DNA of 17,634 bases, taken from positions 1 through 17,634 of the forward strand of contig JBKPRX010000145.1 in the NCBI GenBank assembly GCA_046734795.1, given 5' to 3'. The position numbers and the translations under genes were made by a program. Source of the DNA: JBKPRX01 sp046734795. Lineage in GTDB: Bacteria; Actinomycetota; Thermoleophilia; Gaiellales; Gaiellaceae. Below are positions 7,120 through 12,843 of this stretch, in pieces (the first letter of the stretch is position 1; each line of letters starts with the position of its first letter). The notes beneath the pieces were generated by a model that had not been told where the DNA came from, did not search any database, and was given only the letters and a program-made list of their open reading frames with translations.

Positions 7120-8168
7120 GCGAACGCGAGCCGTTCCGGCTCGATCGCCGGCGCGTCGTCCTCAGCGTCCTGCTCGTGCTCGCCCTCGTCGGCGTCGTGG
7201 TCGTTCTCGTCGGCCGCTTTGCGAGCTTCGACGACATGCTCGACGCGCTCCGGCAGGCGGACAAGCGCTGGTTCGTCGTCTGCTTTGCGGGCGAGATGCT
7301 CGCGTATGCCGGCTACATCGCCGCGTATCGCGACGTCGCGCGCATCGACGGCGGGCCGCAGTTCTCGTACTGGACGTCGACGCGCGTCGTTGCGGCCGGG
7401 TTCGGCGCCTTCATCGCGGGCTCGTCGGCGGGAACGCTCGGTCTCGACTACTGGGCGCTGCACCGGGCAGGCGAGCGCAGGCACGACGCGGTGCGTCGCG
7501 TGCTCGCGCTCAACACGCTCGAGTGGGCCGTGCTCGCCGTCTTCGCAGCGGCGCTCGCGGCGGTCGCTGTAGCCGACGACGAAGCGAACACGCCACTCGG
7601 GATGGAGCTGGGCTGGCTCGTCACAGTCCCGGTTTGCCTCGTCGCGGCGTTGTGGGTGACCTCGCCGAGGCGGGTCGGCCGCTTCACGGCGTCGCCGCCG
7701 CCTGAGCAATCGGGTGCGTCGCTCCGAGAGCGTGTCGTGCGCGCGCTGCGCGCGGCGCTTGCAGATGCGATCGGCGGTGTTGTCCTCGTCCGTCGCATCC
7801 TCTTGCGACCGCACGTCCATCCGGCGGCGGTCTTCGGGTTCGTCGTCTTCTGGGCGGGCGACGTGCTCGCGCTCTACGCCGCTTTGCGCGCGTTCGACGT
7901 CGACCTCGCGCTCGTGCCGCTCGTGCTCGCGTATACGACGGCGTACGTCGTCACTGCGCTACCGCTACCGGCAGGCGGAGCGGGCGGGATAGAAGCCGGG
8001 CTCACGCTCACGCTGACGGCGGTCGGAGTTCCGCTCGCGTCGGCTCTCTTGGCGACGCTCGTCTACCGGTTCTTCACGCTCTGGCTCCCGCTCGTGCCGG
8101 CGCTCCTCGTCTTACCGCGCCTTCGCTCGCTCGCCGACGAGCTGCCTGCCACGAGCAGGGCGAACTAG
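7116..8168 (+). CDS. Polytopic membrane protein, UPF0104 / LPG-synthase-TM type (flippase-like)
   Basis: A 350-residue inner-membrane protein with about 8 hydrophobic spans, the first at about 14-34 after a charged head (SEREPFRLDRRR). The segment LPLPAGGAGGIEAGLTL (about 283-299) matches the PGG-x-G-x-x-E hallmark of the lysylphosphatidylglycerol-synthase TM/UPF0104 family, and is followed by the expected conserved YR in the next span (LVYRFF). Proteins of this family are associated with lipid or lipid-linked substrate translocation, or are of unknown function. A catalytic GNAT-like domain of MprF is absent. The GTGA overlap with the glycosyltransferase implies coupled translation. Its TAG stop doubles as the start of a putative -10 box for the next gene. 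Function is inferred only at family level. Confidence 0.8.
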   Translation: MSEREPFRLDRRRVVLSVLLVLALVGVVVVLVGRFASFDDMLDALRQADKRWFVVCFAGEMLAYAGYIAAYRDVARIDGGPQFSYWTSTRVVAAGFGAFIAGSSAGTLGLDYWALHRAGERRHDAVRRVLALNTLEWAVLAVFAAALAAVAVADDEANTPLGMELGWLVTVPVCLVAALWVTSPRRVGRFTASPPPEQSGASLRERVVRALRAALADAIGGVVLVRRILLRPHVHPAAVFGFVVFWAGDVLALYAALRAFDVDLALVPLVLAYTTAYVVTALPLPAGGAGGIEAGLTLTLTAVGVPLASALLATLVYRFFTLWLPLVPALLVLPRLRSLADELPATSRAN

Positions 8169-8171
8169 GCT
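8166..8171 (+). promoter_or_regulatory. Putative -10 box (TAGGCT) for the glutamate-cysteine ligase, embedded stop codon
   Basis: TAGGCT starts with the TAG stop of the upstream membrane-protein gene and ends 6 nt before the GTG at 8178, a leaderless layout. The identical hexamer TAGGCT precedes the second APC permease and the first TrkA gene at 8 and 6 nt. Confidence 0.4.
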
Positions 8172-8177
8172 TCCTCC

Positions 8178-9353
8178 GTGGGCGACGCGCAGCGGTTGAG
8201 TCCCGACGAGCAACTCCGCTTCGCGCGCGAGCAGTTCGAGTCGGGCACGGATTTATCGGTCGCCGTCGAGGAAGAGTTCGCGATCCTCGAACCCGCGACG
8301 CTCGAGCTCGCGAATCGGTTCGAGGAGCTTTACGCGGCGGCTGCCGGCACCGAGCTCGAGGAGCACATCGTGGGCGAGCTGATCGCCTCCGAGGTCGAGG
8401 TGCGCACGGGCAAGTGCGACACGTTCGCGGAGGCGGCGTCGAAAGTCGGTGAACGGCGCGTCCAGCTGCGCGCGCTCGCAGACCGAGTCGGCGTCGGCCT
8501 CGCCTCGACCGGTGCGCATCCCTGGAGCGACTGGAAGTCACAGCGGTTGATCGACACGCCGCATTACCGGCGGAACGACGAGATCCTCCGCTATGTCGTG
8601 TGGCGGAACAACACGTTCGGCCTGCACGTGCATGTCGGCGTCAACGGTCCGGATCGCGCGATTGGTGTCTGCGACGCGCTGCGGTGCTTCTTACCGGAGC
8701 TGCTTGCGCTCTCGGCGAGCTCGACGTTCGTCGAGGGCGTGTTCTCCTATCTGCACTCAGCGCGCACCGAGATCTTCACGCGTATGTTCCCGCGCTGCGG
8801 GATCCCGGAGCCCTACGGCGACTGGCGCACCTTCGAGGAATACGTGCGCTTCCTCTACGCGACACGCTCGATCGACGAGCACACCCAGCTCTGGTGGAGC
8901 GTGCGGCCGCACCTTGCGTTTCCGACAGTCGAGATCCGGATCATGGACGCGCAGCCCGACCTCGGTGAGTCACGCTCCGTTGCCGCGCTTGCCTACGCAC
9001 TTGCAGCGCGTTCTGCGCGCGCGCTCGACGAGGGCGAGCCGTTGCCGACGTGGTCGGGTCGGTTGCTGGAGGAGAACTTCTGGCGGGCGATCCGGCACGG
9101 GCTCTCGGGCAAGCTGCTCGATCTCGAGCGTGGCGAGGAGATTCCGGCGAGGGCGCGGCTCGAGCAGCTCGTCGAGTGGGTGCAGCCGGTCGCGAACGAG
9201 CTCGGCGTCACGCCCTGGCTTGCGATTCCCGAACGGAACGCGGCCGAGCGGCAGATCGCGCGCCACGAAGAGGGCGCCACGATGGAAGACATCTTCGCGG
9301 AGCAGGTCGCAGCCGGCCGGCTCGAGGAGGAGGGGTCGCGTGTCGGAACCTGA
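8178..9353 (+). CDS. Glutamate-cysteine ligase family 2 (YbdK/GCS2-type carboxylate-amine ligase)
   Basis: ATP-dependent ligase predicted to form a gamma-glutamyl amide bond, classically gamma-glutamylcysteine from glutamate and cysteine. It has 391 residues, close to the usual 370-400. The Mg-binding VEEEF (E31-E33) near the N terminus, STGAHPW, FGLHVHVGV (147-155, with H150 and H152) and the PTVEIRIMDAQPDL stretch are the family hallmarks. The N-terminal extension SPDEQLRFAREQFESGTD is a little longer than in E. coli YbdK. GTG 8178 is preferred because the putative -10 lies 6 nt upstream. Family members differ in true substrate, so weak glutamate-cysteine ligase, EgtA-like or another amine ligase are all possible. 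It overlaps the DUF1844 gene by 14 nt. Confidence 0.9.
   Translation: MGDAQRLSPDEQLRFAREQFESGTDLSVAVEEEFAILEPATLELANRFEELYAAAAGTELEEHIVGELIASEVEVRTGKCDTFAEAASKVGERRVQLRALADRVGVGLASTGAHPWSDWKSQRLIDTPHYRRNDEILRYVVWRNNTFGLHVHVGVNGPDRAIGVCDALRCFLPELLALSASSTFVEGVFSYLHSARTEIFTRMFPRCGIPEPYGDWRTFEEYVRFLYATRSIDEHTQLWWSVRPHLAFPTVEIRIMDAQPDLGESRSVAALAYALAARSARALDEGEPLPTWSGRLLEENFWRAIRHGLSGKLLDLERGEEIPARARLEQLVEWVQPVANELGVTPWLAIPERNAAERQIARHEEGATMEDIFAEQVAAGRLEEEGSRVGT
9324..9335 (+). promoter_or_regulatory. Shine-Dalgarno (GAGGAGGAGGGG) for the DUF1844 gene
   Basis: A purine-rich GAGGAGGAGGGG, inside the end of the ligase gene, ends 4 nt before the GTG at 9340 and decides that start. It also encodes the EEE near the ligase C terminus, so the same bases serve both reading frames. 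Confidence 0.7.
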
Positions 9354-9645
9354 GGACGCTTCGGCCGAGCCGCGTCCCGAAGAGCCGAGCGCGCAGCAGC
9401 TCGTCGAGGAGCTTCGCAAAGCGAAGGTCGAGGACTTCCTCGTCCACACCTGCTCGCTGCTCGCGTCGTTCGGCTTCGGCAAGCTCGCGCCGGAAGTGCG
9501 CGACCTCGACCAGGCGCGCCTTGCGATCGAGTCGCTGCGCGCGTTGCAGCCGCTCCTTCCGGAAGACGCGGCCAACGGCGTCAAGGAGGTCGTCGCGAGC
9601 CTGCAGCTCGCGTACGCCGACGCCGCGGCCGGCTCAGGAACGTGA
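9340..9645 (+). CDS. DUF1844 family protein
   Basis: A 101-residue protein of unknown function. After an acidic, disordered-looking head (SEPEDASAEPRPEEPSAQQ) it has a hydrophobic helix DFLVHTCSLLASFGFGKLAP, then DLDQARLAIESLRALQPLLP and VKEVVASLQLAYADA. The order hydrophobic helix, DLxQAxxxIxxL, LxxLxxAY is what defines DUF1844. It is probably cytoplasmic and helical, with no export signal. It overlaps the ligase gene by 14 nt and the lytic transglycosylase by 4 nt (GTGA), so all three are probably made from one message. In other bacteria DUF1844 genes occur beside translation and housekeeping genes, so the neighbours here do not assign a role. Confidence 0.85.
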   Translation: MSEPEDASAEPRPEEPSAQQLVEELRKAKVEDFLVHTCSLLASFGFGKLAPEVRDLDQARLAIESLRALQPLLPEDAANGVKEVVASLQLAYADAAAGSGT

Positions 9646-10340
9646 CGGTCGCCGCGGCGCTCGTCGCGGCCGACCTCGCGCTGCGGCAGGCGATCGGCGA
9701 CTGGCGCGGTCGCGGCGCCCCGCCGGCGGCGGTCGTGCAGCCGGCCGTGCGCGAGCAATGGCTCGAACTTCGGCTTGCGGGCTCGCCTGAGCTCGAGCGC
9801 CGCGTGCTCGCGAAGCTGCCGTCGCGGCTCGCGCGCGAGATTCGCGACGACGTCGCGGCGCACGCGGAGCTCGCACGTCTGACGCCGCCGCGGCCGCTCG
9901 CTGCGTTCCGCGTCGGATCCGCAAGGCCGGCGCTCGAGCTGAAGCGCTACTTCGGCGAGGCGCAGCGCCGCTCCGCAGTCGATTGGGAAGTGCTCGCCGC
10001 GATCAACTTCGTGGAGTCCGACTTCGGCCGCCTCCGCAACGAGAGCGTCGCGGGCGCCCAAGGCCCCATGCAGTTCATTCCGTCGACGTGGGCGACGTAC
10101 GGGCACGGCGACGTGCACGACCCGCACGAGGCGATCCTCGCCGCCGGTCGATTCCTCCGTGCCGCGGGTGCGCCGCGCGACCTGCGCGGCGCGCTTCATC
10201 GCTACAACCCGTCGTGGTCGTACGTCGACGCGATCCTTCGCTACGCGCGACGCATCGAGCACGATCCCGATGCATACCTCGAGCTTTACGCGCGCCGCCT
10301 GATCGTGCGCACGCCGGCGGGCTACCGGCGGCTGAACTAG
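9642..10340 (+). CDS. Lytic transglycosylase (SLT/GH23-like) family protein
   Basis: Predicted to cleave the MurNAc-GlcNAc bond of peptidoglycan with formation of a 1,6-anhydro product. The 232-residue protein has an alpha-helical N-terminal half of about 95 residues without recognisable domain, then an SLT domain. The likely catalytic E125 lies in AINFVESDFGR, followed by AQGPMQFIPSTWATYG (139-154) and the ALHRYNPSWSYVDAILRYA motif (184-202). The E-S-x-F-G and G-x-M-Q-x-x-P motifs are complete. The N terminus MTVAAALVAADLALRQA is only weakly hydrophobic, so I cannot see a convincing signal peptide; this is odd for a murein enzyme. GTG 9642 overlaps the previous stop. It is the last gene before a 261-nt gap. 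Confidence 0.87.
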   Translation: MTVAAALVAADLALRQAIGDWRGRGAPPAAVVQPAVREQWLELRLAGSPELERRVLAKLPSRLAREIRDDVAAHAELARLTPPRPLAAFRVGSARPALELKRYFGEAQRRSAVDWEVLAAINFVESDFGRLRNESVAGAQGPMQFIPSTWATYGHGDVHDPHEAILAAGRFLRAAGAPRDLRGALHRYNPSWSYVDAILRYARRIEHDPDAYLELYARRLIVRTPAGYRRLN

Positions 10341-10372
10341 GCAACGCGAACACGCAGCGAGCCACGAGGAGG

Positions 10373-10402
10373 TTGACGCTCCCGCGGTCCGCTTCGTAGA
10401 GC
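10373..10402 (+). promoter_or_regulatory. Possible distal promoter: TTGACG, 18-nt spacer, TAGAGC
   Basis: TTGACG (10373-10378) matches the -35 consensus in 5 of 6 bases and is followed 18 nt later by TAGAGC (10397-10402), a weak -10. It would give a leader of about 190 nt for hppA. The good -35 makes it worth listing; the poor -10 keeps confidence low. Confidence 0.25.
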
Positions 10403-10489
10403 GCAAACAGTTCCGCCGGCGACGCGGCGGGCGGTAGCGGCGGCGGCTGGTTGCGTGCCCGATTGCGGCAAGGACGCGCCTGCGGGGTT

Positions 10490-10505
10490 CTCGCCGACTG
10501 GCGAG
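10490..10505 (+). repeat. Perfect 6-bp hairpin just upstream of the hppA proximal promoter
   Basis: CTCGCC (10490-10495) and GGCGAG (10500-10505) pair around GACT. It lies 26 nt upstream of the extended -10 and could be a small operator, or part of a structured leader if the distal promoter is used. It may also be chance in GC-rich DNA. Confidence 0.3.
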
Positions 10506-10531
10506 CATGTGACGGCTCCAGCCGCCGCTTG

Positions 10532-10540
10532 TGGTAGAAA
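10532..10540 (+). promoter_or_regulatory. Putative extended -10 promoter (TGGTAGAAA) for hppA
   Basis: TGGTAGAAA matches TGnTAnAAT except for the last base and is nearly identical to the element before rex. It predicts a leader of about 54 nt that includes a Shine-Dalgarno sequence. TGTGAC at 10508-10513 is 21 nt upstream, too far for a normal -35. Confidence 0.4.
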
Positions 10541-10583
10541 GCACGCCGCGTCGCGGTCCTTCCGGCGTCGACTTTGTGACACG

Positions 10584-10593
10584 AAGGGGAGAG
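10584..10593 (+). promoter_or_regulatory. Shine-Dalgarno (AAGGGGAGAG) that fixes the hppA start
   Basis: AAGGGGAGAG ends 8 nt before the ATG at 10602. It supports that start against an in-frame ATG-less extension upstream (from 10455), which would add 49 non-conserved residues and would contain the promoter. Confidence 0.7.
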
Positions 10594-10601
10594 TCCACTC
10601 C

Positions 10602-12668
10602 ATGAGCTGGTTCCACGATCACGCAGTGCTGTTCGCGCTGCTCTGCGCAGGCGCGGCTGTCGTCTACGGGCTCTGGCTCACGACCTGGCTGCTCAAGCAA
10701 CCGGCGGGAACGGAGCGCATGCAGGAGATCGCCCGCGCCGTCCAGGAGGGCGCTGCTGCGTATCTCCGCCGCCAGTACACGACGATCGCGGTCGTCTCGA
10801 TCGTCCCGTTTCTCCTCCTCGGCTTCTACGACAAGCTCGGCTGGGGGACCGCGGTCGGCTTCCTGATCGGCGCGATTCTCTCCGCCGCTGCCGGCTTCAT
10901 CGGGATGAACGTCGCCGTCCGCTCGAACGTGCGCACTGCGGAAGCTGCGCGCCGCGGGCTGTCGCCTGCGCTCAACGTCGCGTTCCGCGCGGGCTCGGTC
11001 ACAGGCCTGCTCGTCGTCGGTCTCGGGCTCTTCGGTGTCGCGGGGTACTACTGGGTTCTCACCGACTGGCTCGACAACTCGGCACGCTCGGCGATCGACG
11101 ACCTGATCGGGCTCGCGTTCGGCGGTTCGCTGATCTCCGTCTTCGCGCGTCTCGGCGGCGGCATCTACACGAAGGCAGCCGACGTCGGCGCGGACCTCGT
11201 CGGCAAGATCGAAGCCGGCATCCCCGAGGACGATCCGCGGAACCCGGCCGTGATCGCGGACAACGTGGGCGACAACGTCGGCGACTGTGCCGGCATGGCA
11301 GCCGACCTCTTCGAGACATATGCCGTGACCGCGGTCGCAGTGATGCTGCTCGGCATCACCGGCCTGCGCCGCGTCGCGGGAACGGATCTCTGGCTGTATC
11401 CGCTCGTGCTCGGCGGCGTCTCGATCATCGCGTCGATCATCGGCGTCCAGTTTGCGCGCGTGCGCGAAGGCGGCAACATCATGAACGCGCTCTACCGCGC
11501 TGTGATCGTCGCGACGCTGCTCTCTGCGCTCGCATTCTGGCCGGTCACGACCGCTTTCGACTCGAGCGGCCCGTACGGCTTCGACAATCTCTACGGCTCC
11601 GCGCTCATCGGTCTCGCAGTGACCTTCTTGCTCGTCGCGATCACCGAGTTCTACACCGGTACGCGCTGGAATCCCGTGAAGTCGATCGCTCGCGCATCGC
11701 AGACGGGCCACGCGACGAACATCATCGAAGGCCTCGCGGTCGGAATGCAGGCGACTGCAGCTCCGGTGATCGTGATCGCGACCGGGATCTTGCTCGCGAA
11801 CCATTTCGCCGGTCTGTACGGCATCGGCGTGGCAGTGATGGCGCAGCTCTCGATGACCGGACTCATCGTCGCGCTCGACGCGTACGGCCCGGTCACCGAC
11901 AACGCGGGCGGGATCGCCGAGATGGCGGATCTGCCGCCGGAGGTCCGCGCGATCACCGACCCGCTCGACGCCGTCGGTAACACGACAAAGGCCGTGACGA
12001 AGGGTTACGCGATCGGCTCGGCTGCGCTCGCGGCGCTCGTCCTCTTTGGCTCGTACGCAGACGGTCTCCACGAGCAGGGCGCCGGGAGCAGCCTCGGCGG
12101 CGTGACCTTCCAGCTCTCCGACGCGTGGGTGATCGCCGGCCTCTTCATCGGTGGACTGATGCCGTTCCTCTTCGCATCGCTCGCGATGCAGGCCGTCGGC
12201 CGGGTCGGCGGCGAGGTCGTGGAGGAGGTGCGGCGCCAGTTCCGCGAAGACCCGGGGATCATGGAAGGCACCTCGCGCCCGGAGTACGGACGCGCGATCG
12301 ACATCGTCACCGGCTCGGCGATCAAGTCGATGATCCTGCCGGCACTCGTGCCGATCGGGGTACCGATCGTCGTCGGGATCATCAGCGCGAAGATGCTCGG
12401 TGGTCTCTTGATCGGCACGATCGTCACGGGCTTGTTCCTCGCGATCGCGATGACCTCCGGCGGCGGCGCCTGGGACAACGCGAAGAAGCTGATCGAGGAC
12501 GGCGAGTACGGCGGCAAAGGCTCAGAAGCGCACGCCGCCGCGGTGACGGGCGACACGGTCGGCGACCCGTACAAGGACACGGCGGGGCCCGCGATCAACC
12601 CGATGATCAAGATCGCGAACATCGTCGCGATCCTGATCATCCCGCTTGTGATTTCCATTCACGGCTAG
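10602..12668 (+). CDS. hppA: K+-independent, H+-translocating membrane pyrophosphatase
   Basis: Hydrolyses cytoplasmic pyrophosphate and pumps protons outward across the membrane. It has 688 residues with about 16 membrane spans, the normal size. Catalytic motifs are intact: GGGIYTKAADVGADLVGK (K191, D194), DNVGDNVGD (220-228), DAYGPVTDNAGGIAEM and the C-terminal AWDNAKKLIEDG and GDTVGDPYKDTAGPAINP. The position that decides cation need reads GNTTKAVTKGY: K463 and T466 correspond to the K/T pair of K+-independent enzymes (A/A or A/G in K+-dependent ones). It should therefore not need K+. It lies alone between a 261-nt leader region and two strong hairpins, so it is likely a single-gene unit. 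Pyrophosphate recycling and proton-gradient maintenance under energy limitation are the expected roles. Confidence 0.98.
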   Translation: MSWFHDHAVLFALLCAGAAVVYGLWLTTWLLKQPAGTERMQEIARAVQEGAAAYLRRQYTTIAVVSIVPFLLLGFYDKLGWGTAVGFLIGAILSAAAGFIGMNVAVRSNVRTAEAARRGLSPALNVAFRAGSVTGLLVVGLGLFGVAGYYWVLTDWLDNSARSAIDDLIGLAFGGSLISVFARLGGGIYTKAADVGADLVGKIEAGIPEDDPRNPAVIADNVGDNVGDCAGMAADLFETYAVTAVAVMLLGITGLRRVAGTDLWLYPLVLGGVSIIASIIGVQFARVREGGNIMNALYRAVIVATLLSALAFWPVTTAFDSSGPYGFDNLYGSALIGLAVTFLLVAITEFYTGTRWNPVKSIARASQTGHATNIIEGLAVGMQATAAPVIVIATGILLANHFAGLYGIGVAVMAQLSMTGLIVALDAYGPVTDNAGGIAEMADLPPEVRAITDPLDAVGNTTKAVTKGYAIGSAALAALVLFGSYADGLHEQGAGSSLGGVTFQLSDAWVIAGLFIGGLMPFLFASLAMQAVGRVGGEVVEEVRRQFREDPGIMEGTSRPEYGRAIDIVTGSAIKSMILPALVPIGVPIVVGIISAKMLGGLLIGTIVTGLFLAIAMTSGGGAWDNAKKLIEDGEYGGKGSEAHAAAVTGDTVGDPYKDTAGPAINPMIKIANIVAILIIPLVISIHG

Positions 12669-12669
12669 C

Positions 12670-12695
12670 CGTCGCGCGGCTTGCGCCGCGCGATG
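12670..12695 (+). terminator. Hairpin terminator after hppA
   Basis: A stem directly follows the hppA stop. TCGCGCGGC (12672-12680) pairs perfectly with GCCGCGCGA (12685-12693) around TTGC, extended by a G-U and a C-G pair to 11 bp. There is no T-tract after it, as is common for terminators in very GC-rich actinobacteria. Its position and strength make terminator the best reading. Confidence 0.6.
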
Positions 12696-12714
12696 ACAAC
12701 AACCGAACTGCGCA

Positions 12715-12738
12715 CGCCGGAGATCGCGGTCTCCGGCG
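12715..12738 (+). terminator. Second hairpin downstream of hppA
   Basis: CGCCGGAGA (12715-12723) and TCTCCGGCG (12730-12738) form a perfect 9-bp stem with a 6-nt loop. It follows the first hairpin by 19 nt and is followed by a short T-rich piece (CTGTTTCG). It may be a tandem terminator or a processing or regulatory element in front of the APC gene. Confidence 0.45.
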
Positions 12739-12831
12739 CGCTCCGTGCTGTTTCGTCGCGGAGTCTTCGGCGCCGGCCAGTGTCGGCCGAGCCGTGGAGC
12801 GGTAGGCAGATGCGGCCGCCGCCGCACGGCG

Positions 12832-12837
12832 TAAGTT
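12832..12837 (+). promoter_or_regulatory. Putative -10 box (TAAGTT) for the first APC permease, leaderless spacing
   Basis: TAAGTT fits TANNNT and ends 6 nt before the GTG at 12844, with no Shine-Dalgarno sequence. Unlike the other boxes it lies in non-coding DNA, and it stands out as an AT-rich island in GC-rich surroundings. Confidence 0.45.
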
Positions 12838-12843
12838 TCGCCC

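Larger units (their letters stand above)
10341..10601 (+). other. 261-nt intergenic region upstream of hppA
   Basis: This is the longest gap in the window. It holds two possible promoters (10373-10402 and 10532-10540), a small perfect hairpin (10490-10505) and the hppA Shine-Dalgarno. CCGCCG and CGGCGG near 10412-10430 can also pair. I see no coding region with a credible start, no riboswitch I recognise and no tRNA. Confidence 0.6.

Noticed and set aside
8593..9645. A single 350-codon + frame running through the ligase and DUF1844
   Set aside because: Only its last 101 codons are the DUF1844 protein. The earlier part is an arginine/serine-rich shadow of the ligase, and the strong Shine-Dalgarno at 9324-9335 marks the real start.
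10366..10399. GAGGAGG followed by a short TTG frame as a leader peptide gene
   Set aside because: The TTG touches the Shine-Dalgarno with no spacer, and the frame has just 8 codons. The bases are better read as the -35 region of a possible promoter.
10574..10579. TTGTGA in the hppA leader as a Rex site
   Set aside because: The left half is perfect but the right half reads GGGGAG instead of TCACAA. A six-base half-site can occur by chance.
10455..10601. Extension of hppA upstream of ATG 10602
   Set aside because: It would contain the putative promoter and the Shine-Dalgarno sequence. The added residues are not membrane-like, and the family begins near MSWF.
8970..12071. A 1033-codon open frame on the - strand
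   Set aside because: It lies antisense to four well-supported genes, including hppA with all catalytic motifs. Its translation is rich in R, D, E and A without any domain. Long antisense frames are expected where third positions are nearly always G or C.
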